Counted from the first letter of the stretch, positions 36,776 to 48,556 are shown. The stretch is DNA of 64,000 nucleotides from Desmodus rotundus (GCF_022682495.2 NC_071394.1:30104470-30168469), one strand, 5' to 3'. Numbers and translations: made by a program. The notes: generated by a model not told the origin, from the sequence alone.

Positions 36776-37689
36776 GCTCCAGGCTTCTTAGAGATCTGAC
36801 CTTGAAGCACAGCAGAATGGCCTCGGGACCCTCAGTTTCTCTGCTGGTGTGAGGTCTGTGAGGACAAGAAGCAGTACTCACGCCTCTGGAAGTGTTGGAT
36901 TGGCCTCATGCCCCTGACACATGTCATCTGCTCTCATTTCCTCTTGAGAACCTGTTATGGTTCATTACACATGTCTTCTCGTCTGGGCTACAGGGCCCAG
37001 ATATTTGCTCAAGCATTATTCTGGATGCTTCTGTGAGGGTGCTTTTGGATGAGCTTCCATAACATTTAACTCTGTAGGATCTGAGTTAAGCATATTGCTT
37101 GCCATAAAGTAGGTGGGCAGTATCCAATCAGGTGAAGGACTTCAAAGAACAAAGACCGACACTCCCACCCCCACCTTCCTCAGCAAGAAAAAAAAAATTC
37201 TGCCAGCTGACTGCTGGAGTGATGTCGCAACTCTTCCCTGAGCCTCCAGCCTGCCCGTCTACCCTGAGGATCTGGGATTCGCCAAGCCTCCATAATCACG
37301 AGCCAATTTTTTCATATAATCTCTGCACACACATGTGCATACACACACACACACACACTGTTGGTTCTGTTTCTCTGGAAAACCCCAACCAATATGGAAC
37401 CTGTCCATTTTAGGACAGGATACCTTTAAAAGCCATTACTGATCATCTACCTGTTCACCCGGGTCACCTGCAGCTTGTAGTTTCCTTCCTCCTGGAGAGC
37501 TCCGTCCGAGGGCTGCAGCGCATCCCAAAGACGTTTCTCTCTTTTAATTTTTAAAAGTTCTGGCTGTCAGCCCCACTTCCCTTTTGGGCTGGGAGTTTCT
37601 GGTGCACAGTGGGCCCCTCCTTCCTGTCCCCTCTCACGTCAGGAGCCCCGACCTCCTGCTTGTTCCCGGGAAAGGCCTTGTGTTTGTGG

Positions 37690-37930
37690 CTTGTGGTGCT
37701 TGTAACCATATCCCCTAAGATGGTCACATCACCTCGTTTTACTGTCTTTCTTTCAGGTATCAGTTTGGGCTTGTCCTCTTTACTTGTTCAGTGTTTGTCT
37801 TTCCCCACTAGAATGTCACATTTGTGAAAATCTGTCTGTCCTTCCGCCGCTCTTGTCTAGAACGTTGCCTCGCTCAGAGTGGAGCCCAGCGAATGGTCAC
37901 TGAGTGAGTGAGTGAGTGAATGAACTAATG
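37690..37930 (+). repeat. L2 LINE 3' end
   Basis: L2-like 3' terminus: 'ccccactagaatgtcacatt', 'cttgtctagaacgttgcctc', 'cagcgaatggtcactgagtg' then a 'gagtgagtgagtgaatgaac' tail. Confidence 0.6.
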
Positions 37931-38000
37931 CATCTCACCTACAATGCTCAGCTGGGGAGGTGAGGGTGTGCAGGTGTGTGATATCCTACTGGTGAGAAGA

Positions 38001-38142
38001 GAGTAAATTGCTCATTTTTGAAGGTGCATTAACTCTTTCAGGCCCCTAGGGTATCATTTAGTTCACTGGAACAGTAATTTACTAAACAGTACCTCAGGGG
38101 CCTGAAAAAGTTAATGCACCTCCAAAGTTTCTAATTTACACC
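38001..38142. repeat. 142-bp near-palindrome (hairpin), family unresolved
   Basis: Two ~52-base arms are inverted copies. 'ggtgcattaactctttcagg' at 38023-38042 faces the complement in 'cctgaaaaagttaatgcacc' at 38101-38120, continued by 'cccct' next to the loop and 'taaatt' at the outer side. The inner part ('tttagt'...'actaaa') also pairs weakly, leaving a very small loop. No ORF. It could be a palindromic MITE copy or a transcribed hairpin. Confidence 0.85.
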
Positions 38143-38295
38143 AGGGAGCAGTTTATTTACCCAGCAGGGTTTGACCTAATAGGTCTTAACTCCATTTAAG
38201 AGAGTCGTAAGGACTTTACCACTTTTCCACCTTTGCGTTTCCTACCCTGAACAGTTGTCTGTTTGCAGAACACTGTGGCTAGTTGTTGGAGTACA

Positions 38296-38331
38296 CGCGC
38301 GCGCACACACACACACACGTACGCACACAAA
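38296..38331. repeat. (CG/CA)n microsatellite
   Basis: 'acacgcgcgcgcacacac' run with alternating purine-pyrimidine, a potential Z-DNA tract. Confidence 0.9.
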
Positions 38332-39087
38332 ACCCACATCCACATTAATACCAAGACCTAGGAAGGACATTGCTGTCTTCTGGAACTAGTATAAATCTTA
38401 CATGTGTATTTTAGTTTCTAAAACAAAAGAAATAAACCTGTATGTATTGTATATATCCATTCAAATAATGTTATTTTTGTGGCTTCTTGGCATATATTGC
38501 AAATAATTGCTTCATGAGTTCACGTTTTGTTTCTTAGATAGGACTCAGTTCACCAGATATTAGAGAAGGTAAAAAGTTCTATGTTACCATAGAATGTAAG
38601 CATTTATGTTACCAAGCTTTCTCTATAATACGCAGCCCTTTATTTTGTGTCTCTTCCTTATTTCAAAGCTGCTGCCACTCCTATTCCTGAGCACTTTCGT
38701 TCTGAGGTTTTCCAGATTTAGTCTAATCTTTCCTCTTTTACTAATTGCTGTCAATTTTGTGCTATTGTAGCATGTCAAAAAAAATTTCTAGTCCAGAGTT
38801 TGTTTTTTAAAAATCATTCTTACCTATAAAAGCTTTGGAAACACCTTTAAAAATTTTTTTGTCACACTGATGTTACAGGACTTGGTGAACTGTTTTTCTC
38901 AAATTTGGTGTCCAATCAGGTATGATTATTACCAGCAATAGGTAGCAGAATTTTTGATAAAATAGATTGTGGGCAGAGATTTCCATTGATTGTAAAAACC
39001 CATTAATTAAGAGTTTCCTACTTTAGTTGTGATAATTCATCATGAACTGGGTTTATTTTTATTTCACTTTATTTATTTATTTTATCC

Positions 39088-39312
39088 TCACCTGAAGACA
39101 TTTTTATTTTCATTGCTTTTAGAGAGAGAGGAAAGCGAGAGAGAGAAACAACCATGTGAGGAAGAAGCATTGATTGGTTGCATCTCCCCCGTTTCCACCT
39201 GGAACTGGATCAAACCCACAGCCCAGGTATGTGCCCTGACTGGATTCCAACCCCGCAAACCTTCAGCTATGGGACGACTCTCCAACCAAGTAAACCACAC
39301 TGGCCAGGGCCT
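39088..39312 (-). mobile_element. Ves-type tRNA-derived SINE (antisense)
   Basis: The + strand begins with a T/A-rich tail, then 'gcttttagagagagaggaaa', 'tgaggaagaagcattgattg', 'ccacctggaactggatcaaa', 'tgtgccctgactggattcca' and ends 'ccaagtaaaccacactggcc'. This is the reverse complement of a Ves SINE, including the B-box region. Supports bat origin. Confidence 0.85.
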
Positions 39313-39597
39313 GAATGGGGTATAAATATGCTGTTGGCATGGAATAAGAGGTTTGCTAAGCAAATAATAGTGTAAGTCAGATTGTGGAGAACATTGAAAC
39401 AGTACGGTAAAATCTTGATAGGGTCATTTAATTTTTTTGCAGCACAAAGTTTTCTTTTTTTGTTAAACATTGTAAAAATATTTCCCCCTCTTCTGTCTTG
39501 GATAACATGGTAACTGAATTCAATTTATGAATATTATATATTCTCAGGGATATTATTCTGAACAATAGTCATAAACCTGCATAGGCCAGTAGATATT

Positions 39598-39614
39598 AAT
39601 AATTAGGATATGGG
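39598..39614. repeat. Target-site duplication of L1, left copy
   Basis: 'aataattaggatatggg' (17 bp), identical to 40474-40490. Confidence 0.92.
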
Positions 39615-40473
39615 CCAAGGAAGACATACACAGGGCCCAGAGACATATGAAAAGATGCTCAGGATCACCAGCCATCAGAGAGATGCAAATTAAAACCACA
39701 ATGAGATACCATCTCGCACCCATCAGAATGGCCAAAATAAACAAACCAACAAACAAATGTTGGGGAGGATGCGGAGAAAAGGGAACCCTAGTACATTGTT
39801 GGTGGGAATGCAGACTGGTGCAACCACTGTGGAAAACAGCATGGAATTTCCTCAGAAAACTAAAAATGGAACTGCCTTTTGACCTGGCAATTCCACTGCT
39901 GGGATTATATCCCAAGAACCCTGAAACACCAATCCAAAAGAACCTATGCACCCCAATGTTCATAGCAGCACAGTTTACAATAGCCAAGTACTGGAAGCAA
40001 CCTAAGTGCCCATCAGCAAATGAGTGGATCAAAAAACTATGGTACATTTACACAATGGAATTCTACACAGCAGAGAGAAAGGAGGAGCTGATACCCTTTG
40101 TGACAGCATGGATGGAACTGGAGAGCATTATGCTAAGTGAAATAAGCCAGACAGTGAGGGACAAATACCATATGATCTCACCTTTAACTGGAATGTAATC
40201 AACAGAAGAAAAAAGCAAACAAAATATAACCAGAGACATTGAAGTTAAGAACAATCTAACAATAGCCAGAGGGGAGGGGGGAGGGGACAGTGGGGAGAAG
40301 GGTTTTCAGGAACTACTATAAAGGACACAGGGACAAAACCAAGGGGGAGGGTGGAAGCAAGGGAGGGAGGGGGTTTGGCTGGGCCAGTGTGGGGGGGGGG
40401 GCGGCGGGGAGGGGAGGGGAGAAAATGCAGACAACTGTAATTGAACAACAACAAAAACAAAATATTGTAAAAA
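39615..40473 (+). mobile_element. Young 5'-truncated L1 LINE with intact ORF2 C-terminus
   Basis: About 860 bp between perfect 17-bp target-site duplications. From 39617 an open frame of 194 codons runs to the natural ORF2 stop (ending at 40198). It carries the Cys-rich C-terminal motif CX3CX7HX4C (CWGGC...HCWWEC) and typical tail words ([22 protein letters not shown]). Then follows a G-rich 3' UTR and an AAC/A-rich tail. Absence of stops and perfect duplications indicate recent insertion. The endonuclease and reverse-transcriptase domains are missing, so it cannot move by itself. Confidence 0.95.
40265..40425 (+). repeat. G-rich tract in L1 3' UTR
   Basis: Repeated G runs ('ggggaggggggaggggacag', 'gggagggagggggtttggct', a run of about 12 G, then 'ggcggggaggggagggg'). 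Fits several G-quadruplex patterns on the + strand. The antisense copy at 34.31-34.48 kb shows the complementary C-rich tract. Confidence 0.85.
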
Positions 40474-40490
40474 AATAATTAGGATATGGG
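40474..40490. repeat. Target-site duplication of L1, right copy
   Basis: Identical to 39598-39614; follows the A-rich L1 tail directly. Confidence 0.92.
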
Positions 40491-43190
40491 TTTATTGGAA
40501 GTTTTAAAAGATATTTTCTGATGCAGACTTAAGGTTCTGCAAATTGATACAGTTTTCTAAAGGTGAATTGCAGTAAAAATTCAACAGAATTTAAGAAAAC
40601 TGGAAGTTTTGATTATGGTTCTTTAAACTTATAGAGATTCTCTAATTACAAACAGGTTATTTATTATAGCAAGAAGTTTATATATTTGAAATAAAAAAAG
40701 ATTTTATTTTAAAATTCTATCACTTAGCTTTTCTACTAATTTAGACTTTATTCTTCCTGTTAATTAAAGTAGTTGCCTGAATTATTGCTGTAGTAGAAAA
40801 GCAAGTACAGTAAATAGATTTCAAAAGTGAGGTTTTGGCGGTATTTTTTGTGTCTTGTAAAAAAAAAACATTAAAACTGGACATCACAATGGAATACAGA
40901 TAATGTTGAGGAAGGGCTTGGGAGAGCACTGTTGCCAGGGAGACCTTTGTTGCTGTCGTCGTGTGAAGATTTTCCTACTTCTGTGTTATGGACAGGTGGT
41001 AACAATATTTGAAAGATCAAGGGTCTAACTTTCCTAACTTGACCCTGGCGTTCTAAAGATCTACCCCTTAAATTCCTGGCTCCTTAATGAAGCTCGTGCT
41101 TGGCTGTCAGGTTATAGCAGTAGCTGGTGCCCTGACCGTGTTTCTATTTCATAGCTTCAGGTTTGAAGGCTGTCTCTGAATTCACATCCAATATGTGACC
41201 GAGCTTTCACTTCCTCTGACAGCTGAGGATAAAAAACAATATCCTGAAAATGATCTTCTCTTACATATAGAAAAGTCTGAGCGAATTCATCACTGACTGA
41301 CAGTCTGAGTTTCTTTCAAGAATATAATTCAGGTCTTGTCATTTAAAAAAAAAACCAAAACATTTATTTTGGCTTACCAAGGATGAAAGACATCCAGAGG
41401 GTATAGCAATTACATAACAGATTCATGTCAGAAGATGGGAAGAATGTGTTAGGAGGAAATAGAAAAATGGGTATTCTTTAGTTAAATGTGATGGTTTTAC
41501 TGAAAATAACTTGTTTGGTTGAATGACACTTAATTTTGTATAACCCCTATAGATCTCCTTAACTGATGAAATCTAATGCTGATTCAAGCACAATCAGACT
41601 GAAAACTATTCCCAGTAGTCTACAAGAATGCAGATCAAGTTCACATGGAAACTCCTAAGTGTTACAGTGTACATACAAAGTCCTCAGTGTTTTAGGCATT
41701 ATGCTGCTTTAATTTGTTATCAGATGCTCTATGCTTTCAGGGAGTTTGCTACATATTTATTGGTAATATTCACAAGATTTCATTACACTGAAGAAAAATG
41801 TAAATATGTGTGAGAAAGCTGTAGTTAGCCTCAAGTAACAAATAGTAACTGTTATTTTAATCTCATATTTCAATTAGCCTTAATCTTTTGTTTGTATAGC
41901 CTTGAAAAGCTGTAAAAATCAGTCATTATAGTTTAATTACTAACCATTATCCCGGGTGGCTAACTCCACTTCCTTCTAAATGAGTTTCTTCTTTCATTTC
42001 GTTTTTTAAATGCCACCATTGGCATTCTCTAACAATAGTATTGCACTTTATGTAGAAGGCTGTGTAAGTTACACTGTAGAATATTTAAATTTTGTTGATT
42101 CCTCCTGGTACCAGAGAGCTTCTTTTTCCTTCTTCTTTTTGAACTGGCCTGTTTGCTGTTCCACTTCAGGATAGAATCACACTTAAGTTTTTACATAATG
42201 ACAGAAGTTGAATGTTTCCTGCCCTAGTGTTTATTTAGTAAAACATTTTACATTCCTGGATAGATACCAGTCTGTCATTAATGGATTCTTGGCTTTGGGC
42301 CAATAGCTAATAGTTTTATTGGTCCTCATAACATAGCTATGTGATTTTTGTAACCACAAGGGGCTCTTTTCTGTGTTTTTCTTTTTTCTTTTCTCTTTTT
42401 CTTTTTTTCTTAAATAACCTAACAACCCAGAGGTGCACCAAATTTAAGAACAGAGCATTTCTCTTTAACTTATTATCTACTCCTCTTCATTCATTATTTT
42501 TGCTTTTAGGAAATTCTCTCATATCTTGGGGTATTTTGAACAAGGGTTGGACTCCATAACTTGGTTCTATTTCCAGCTTTCTCGTTTTTCTAAGCGAACC
42601 CGGCAACACTCGTCTCTCTGCGAGGTGGTGTCTATCTGCCTATCGAAAGAGGGGAGGGACAGCGAGGCTTATTTATAGCACTGAGGCTTGTCAAGCTTTA
42701 TTTGACTGCTTGGAGCATTGGAGTAAGGGGAAGCAACGTCTGGGAATCTTGGAATTAGGTACTCCCCAAAAAGAGAAGAAAGCCTTTACAACTTGGTGAG
42801 TGTGAGTGAGCATGTGCATTTCATGTATTTTTCCCCCTTAGACACATAGGTATTAGCTGTAAATTCAAATCCTGCTATTTTGGTCCCGACCTCATACGAG
42901 GCTAGGCTGTGGTGTCCTCATGATTTCCACGCCATTTCCTCTCGGTAAGGTTCCCTTCTTATACTTCCCTCCCTCATGCATTTTTACATAGAAGTTAAAG
43001 GACTTTGTGTCTCTGAATTCTCCCCCAATTCAGTCTTCTCTCAAATGCGTAAGTGACTATGCGATTCCAAGATCACAAAACCATCTTGAAAGAAGTTAGA
43101 CATTGGTCGTGGTGGTAACTGGGCCGTGTTCCAGGAATGGCAGACCCTGGTTTTTCCTTTGCCTTAATATCTGCAAAACTGCAACAACCA
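40491..43190. other. Repeat-poor block with candidate regulatory DNA
   Basis: No gene and no clear transposon over 2.7 kb. Sub-blocks 41.8-42.16 kb (AT-rich, several TAAT/ATTA words, 'tatcccgggtggctaactcc') and 42.56-42.80 kb (CpG-containing 'aagcgaacccggcaacactc', 'tatttatagcactgaggctt') look unlike decayed repeats. They are candidates for conserved elements; this is inference. Confidence 0.4.
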
Positions 43191-43625
43191 AACATGGAAG
43201 TAATAAATGCAACTGTGGAAAATTTGTAGAATATAAAAAATACAGAACAGGATAATCACTCGCACCTCCCAGTCTCCATCCCCATCCCTGCCTCATCACA
43301 AAGGTAGATACACATTTTAGTTTATTACTTTCAGTAGTTTTTTTCTCCCTCTAGTTTTTCAGGAAGCAAAGACCATTCTGTACTTTGCATTCTGATTTTT
43401 TTACTTGTTATATAATGTTCATTTCCACGTGCCATCTAAACTCTCTATTAACGTAATTTTAAAGGATGTACAATATTTCTTCATAAGAATTAAACTATAA
43501 TTTATACAACTGTCTCTCAATATTGAGCATTTTGCCTTTTTTCTTTGAAATTATGAAGAATGTTGTAGTGAATATGTTTGCACATGTATCCTTATCTGTT
43601 TCTTAGGATTCTTTGCCCCATTTTT
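43190..43625 (-). mobile_element. Old L1M-type LINE 3' UTR (antisense)
   Basis: 'gtggaaaatttgtagaatat', 'cgtgccatctaaactctcta', 'gagcattttgccttttttct' and 'gaagaatgttgtagtgaata' are typical of antisense old L1 3' UTR. Same family type as 33.4-35.0 kb. Confidence 0.65.
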
Positions 43626-44457
43626 AACCCAACCCCATGGTGCATTAGGCGAGTCCAGTTCTGTGGGTGGACATTTACTTCTGGCAGCTAATTCCAGGGA
43701 AGGTTCTTTGCCCAGGGACTAGGAAATAAGAATGTTCTACTTTTGGTGCAAGAGCTTTGCCTTCAAAAAGAGGTAAGATTCTGAGAGTTTGGTAGGTGAG
43801 GAGAAGGTCCTTATTAATTCTCAGAGGGAGGTTTACTCTCGTTCAGCTGGAGAAGTTATGCTATGACATATGTGCAAATGCATTTCGGTGGCATGGCACA
43901 GCTGGAGAGGAAAGAGCGCTTTGGTGCCACAGGTCAAGTTTACTTAACACTGCGATGTTTTAACACGGGATGATGCCAGTTCAATTAAATGTCTCAGAAC
44001 AACAGTGTGTTTTTTAAGGCAATTCTTTGACAAAACAAAATAAATGTTTTCACTTCTGAAAACAGGGCCCACAAATAAATCAGATAGTACATACGACAAA
44101 CCAGCCACTAGATAAAATGTATAGGAAAACCAAGATAAAAGTTTCTTCATAGGAGCATCACTAATCACTGCCATTAATCCCTTTTCCATAATTGCTCATT
44201 TTAGGTTTTCTGTGAACTTATGTATTTTACTGTCATGTTAAAAATTATGTATGATTTATTGAACTTAAGTGAAAAATAATGGCTAAAAATAAAAGCCCTT
44301 ATTTTTTTTCAGGTGATAAAGTTATTGTTAGTATTTTGACTTGCTTAGCTCATGCCTTTAAGTAGAAGCATATTTTTGCTGTTGAGTCCAACCTCACTCT
44401 CTCTTCCTGTTCATATCAGAGCCAGGTATACTTGGAAGCAGAGTGGAGGAAACGAGT

Positions 44458-44485
44458 TATTGCTCACGCTATTGCTGATTATTAA
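44458..44485 (+). repeat. 28-bp exact direct repeat, copy 1
   Basis: Starts 'tattgctcacgctattg', ends 'ctgattattaa'. Identical over 28 bases to 46012-46039. Confidence 0.95.
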
Positions 44486-45769
44486 ATTAAGACTGTCACT
44501 TATCAGATTTTAGGGGGAACATTTTCTTCTCTCTGGATAACATAGAGCTCCTTTGTGTAAGTTCTGTTTAGTCCGCCACACTTAGTTATGAATTTTGCTA
44601 ACCAACTTGGTTGATGGTTGAGTAAAACCCCATCCAGCAGGCCAGCAAGAGAACAGCTTCTCTCTTGAATTACCTTTGTGTGAAAATCTGGGGTACCCAG
44701 ATGGGTTTCGAAGCCCAGAGAGACGACTTGATATTCACAGCAGTGTCTGGGGCTCTTGGAGGTCCCACACTGGTATTCTCACTCTGGCTAGAAGAAGAGA
44801 GGGTGATGACTTTGGCTGTGGCTGAGACTTTAGTTTGGCTCTAGCCCAAGAAATAGCTAGTAGAGAGGCATAGTTCCAAGATCAAGAGGATGTAGTTTGA
44901 TTTCCCACATGAGGGAAAACTCAGATTTACCTGAACAGCTCTCTGAAGCAACCTCTGGCCTAACCACATAGCTAAGAGAATAGAAAACCTGGGTCCCTTG
45001 TAGAGAAGAATTACATCTTTTTCACTTTCATCTCTTCCTTGGCACTTAGTACCACGTTTTGTGTATCATACGTAGTTCGTCATTGAACATTTGTTGAATG
45101 AATCATCAAACAAATTAATTAGGATCGGGTATTAAAAGCTGAACTATATGAAATGAGTCAAGTCTAGTACTAAGTCTGGGAGTCTGCATTTTTGCCGTGT
45201 GGTACGTAAGGCCATAGGGCACAGAGACAAAGGAATTGTAGGGGTTCCCTGTGTACCCTGATTCCAGTCCTTCCAAATGGTTATCAGGGAGGGTGACTTG
45301 TTCTGAAGTAGACTCTGAGGAGGGGACTGAGCAGAAGGTGGCCACCTGGGCTGCAGAGAGTTCTCACTGAGCAGGGCTGACTATAAACAGGAGTGTTTTA
45401 AAATAGCAGGATGATAACGTGAGGGATTCCACAAATGAGCATTTCTCTCTCGAGTTCCCTCTTCTTAAATGGGTTATGAAGTAATGCTCTTGTCTATGCA
45501 TTTTCCTTTCATTTTGAACTCCCCATCTCGGCCTGAGCAAGAATTTTGCAAGCTTTGAAATATGTCAACATAAAATAAGCTTTGAGACAGCTTGAAAAAT
45601 GTAAGATTCATAATGGACTCCACTAAAAATATGGTTTGTTAAAAAAACAAACCAGGCTCGATCTTCCTCACTTGGAAAAACAATCAGATGGAACTTGAGC
45701 TATCACCATCCTTTTATAGATTCCTGCCCATGAGAAGTCAAGCATTTCCCAATTAAAGCAGGCATACTT

Positions 45770-46011
45770 GTGATGTTCCTTTCAACCACTTGCCCAATGA
45801 CCTCTGTGACCTCTTCAAGTTCTACTTGACATTCTTCAAGGTTCTGACAGAGGCTACCTACTCCATGAAGCCTTCCAGACTACTCCTCACATGACAACCT
45901 GTCCACTTGATTTTACTCTCAGCTGCGTATTGGCTTGTATTATTCTTGGATGGATTCATTGGTATTTTCTCCCCTCTTTAATAGACAAGGTCCTTGGTGG
46001 TAGGAATGAAG
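45770..46011 (+). repeat. L2 LINE fragment
   Basis: L2 3' region: 'acctctgtgacctcttcaag', 'atgaagccttccagactact' and 'tttaatagacaaggtccttg'. Ends where the 28-bp repeat begins. Confidence 0.65.
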
Positions 46012-46039
46012 TATTGCTCACGCTATTGCTGATTATTAA
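46012..46039 (+). repeat. 28-bp exact direct repeat, copy 2
   Basis: Second copy of 44458-44485, at the end of an L2-derived stretch and followed by 'gcctcagcctcagcc'. Confidence 0.95.
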
Positions 46040-46077
46040 GCCTCAGCCTCAGCCTGGGAGTGACACACATTACTTTT

Positions 46078-46190
46078 TAAAAATTGGCCTTGTATATATC
46101 TTTATTTATTTATTATTGACACTATTACAGATGTCCCCCATTTATCCGCCCATTTGTCCCCCTCCACCCAACTCCCTCCCCCGCCTTCAC
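46078..46190 (-). mobile_element. L1 LINE 3'-end-only insertion (antisense) with 12-bp duplication
   Basis: About 113 bp of reversed A-tail and C-rich L1 3' UTR ('atttatttattattgacact', 'gatgtcccccatttatccgc', 'aactccctcccccgcc') flanked by 'cacattactttt' at 46066-46077 and 46191-46202. The perfect duplication shows a complete, very short insertion and not a remnant of a longer one. Confidence 0.85.
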
Positions 46191-46399
46191 CACATTACTT
46201 TTCAACTGTAAGGCAGCTGAGAAAGTGTAGCTGCCACATGGGCTCAGGGAGGAGAGGAAATAGTGTGTGGGTGATCTTGAGTAATGTCGACTATATGGCT
46301 AAACCCACTCAAACTGGTCTCCCTGTCTCTGGCCTTACCCATCCCAATCTAGCCTCTATAATTTTTTTAAAAAGGAAGGAAATCTTATCATCACACTTT

Positions 46400-46860
46400 C
46401 CAAATCATCCATTACCTGTAGTATAAAGTCTCAACTCTGCAAAAGATCTCCGAGGCCCTCCAGAATCAGCCCCTGACCCCTGCCTCGCAGCCCCTCAGCT
46501 GTCCCTCAGTTGCTCATAAAGGCGCTGCTTTGTCCTGCCTGGATGCTTTCCCATGTGACTCCCAGAGCCTGGAATGTTCCTCATCTCTGCCCACTCGGAA
46601 AATTCCAACTCAACCTTTCTTTTGGAAGTCTCTTCTTCTTTGAGAGCTTTTCTTGGAGCTCCCATGGAACCCGCTATAATGGCTCTCCTCTCACAGCTGT
46701 CACTGGTTATACGCCAGTGTCACTCTCTTCCATATGACCTGGCCCTGGCTTAGGGAAGATGCCTCATTCTCCTCAGCTCTGAATCATCTGCTCTAACATT
46801 GTGCCCTGCACTGAATGGGCCCTCAGGATATACTTGTTAGATGACTACATTGAAATTGAA
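46400..46860 (+). repeat. L2 LINE 3' fragment
   Basis: Long forward L2: 'aagtctcaactctgcaaaag', 'gaggccctccagaatcagcc', 'tgctttcccatgtgactccc', 'agcctggaatgttcctcatc', then 'attgtgccctgcactgaatg' near the 3' end. Confidence 0.75.
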
Positions 46861-48550
46861 GATACACATTGACTCTACCCACATCAAAAATAATGTGGTG
46901 AATCTGGTCTAGTTTAAAAAGGGTAAAGCTTTGTGGGGCTTTGGGCAGGTGGGATAAACTCATTTGTTGGCAGAGCCTTTGGGATCTGTGGGATATTATT
47001 GAAAACGCAGTGGTGATGGTCCTGAGTAGTAGCTACTAATGGCCATTAATCTTGCTTATGACAATAAATCTCTCTTCTTTTCAACCAGGAACTGGAAAGA
47101 AACTTTAGGATTATCAAATTTTGGTTCAGTTCGGCTCCAGCAGGATTGCCTCAGGAATCTAAGCATTCACTCCTCCTTGAACCAGGGAGGACTCACGTTA
47201 CTTACTTATTTTTAAAATTGGGGCTGTGGTTAATATTTTGTTTGAAAAATGGATTCTGCTGCTATGAAATATTTAAAAAATTACTGTACCTAGTTCAACT
47301 ATTTTAGAGATGGATGCACTATTTAGACATTTGTTGCAGGTCGCACGGATTATAGCAACATGAGGATTAGAGAGTATAAGATAGAGCAAGAAGGGGATAC
47401 TGACCTTGACTGATCCACTTAGTAGCCACGTGACCTTAGTACCTCAGTTTTCTAGCATCTAACAGTTCCATCATCATAATATTAATGCCCTGTCCCAAAC
47501 TGAATCATTTTGATAAGAATATATGTGATAGCATGCTGAAAACATCTCTACATTTTATTGTATGAGATACCTTACTGATATTCAGGAACTTTTCTCCTCT
47601 TTACTAGGATGCAAACAGACAAAAGCCACTTAAAGCTGACTACTTTGCAGGAGGTAAGAGGTGGTGTCAAAATTAAAAGTCAATCTTAGGAGATTTGAAG
47701 TATCTTACTTATTCACTCAAAAGCATTTATTGAACACCTAGTAAGTACCAGGAATTGTGCCAGCTCTGAAGCTTCTACAGCCAGCAAGACGGACAAGGTC
47801 CCTGGCCTCCAGTCCATTTGCGAATGGACTCTGAAGGCAACTTTCAAAGGGGTTCCTGATGGTATGTCTGCTGGCGTCACGGTACTTCTTGCCCATGGCA
47901 GCTTTGAAGAAAGCAGTCATTTAGAGGCTCACGTTCTTGAAAGGTTGTTATGTTACTCTCTAGTCAGACTCCTATTGTGTCTTCTTTCCTTTCTCCTCTG
48001 CATTAGTTTTAGATTTGTCCTTCAGAATTGTAGGAGGACACAGAAAGACCGGGTTTACACTGTACCAGGTCCCAGAGAAAATCTCTGTGTTAATGTCAGC
48101 ATGCTTTCAGGGGCTAATTTTCTAAAATGTGTTGTCACTGCCTTGAATTCAAACTTTTCCACTCGGTGGAATCATCTCAGGTGGTGGATAAGCAAAATAA
48201 CTTGACATTAGCAGTAGTTTTTTCTTTCATTGCAAAACCATGAACTTATGTATGAAACGAATGTAAATAGGCTTGCATTTTTTTGCCCCTTGCTGTAGGT
48301 AACAATGCTCAAGTTTCTGTTTGGGATTACCCTTCCTGTCCTCTGTTCTGCAAGTCTGTAGGGGTCCACTCTCCACACCAGGAATAGACACGAGACACAG
48401 GCTGGCCAATCAGGAAACCAAATGCTTTGAGTCTCCATAGGCTCAGGGTGGCAAACAGAAACACCACATTCTCTTGGTCCCTGTGACTGGTGCAGGGATG
48501 GGCAAAGGGTTGTAAATTTATTTAATTGGAATGAACGCCAGACCTTTTGT
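46861..48550. other. Non-coding, mostly unrecognised
   Basis: A short antisense L2 end at about 47705-47810 ('cattcactcaaaagcattta'-like, 'tgaacacctagtaagtacca', 'acaaggtccctggcctccag') is the only element I recognise. No gene evidence. Confidence 0.5.
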
Positions 48551-48556
48551 GCAATA

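Noticed and set aside
39647..40198. Independent 183-residue protein gene
   Set aside because: It is the C-terminus of L1 ORF2 in a 5'-truncated insertion, flanked by target-site duplications.
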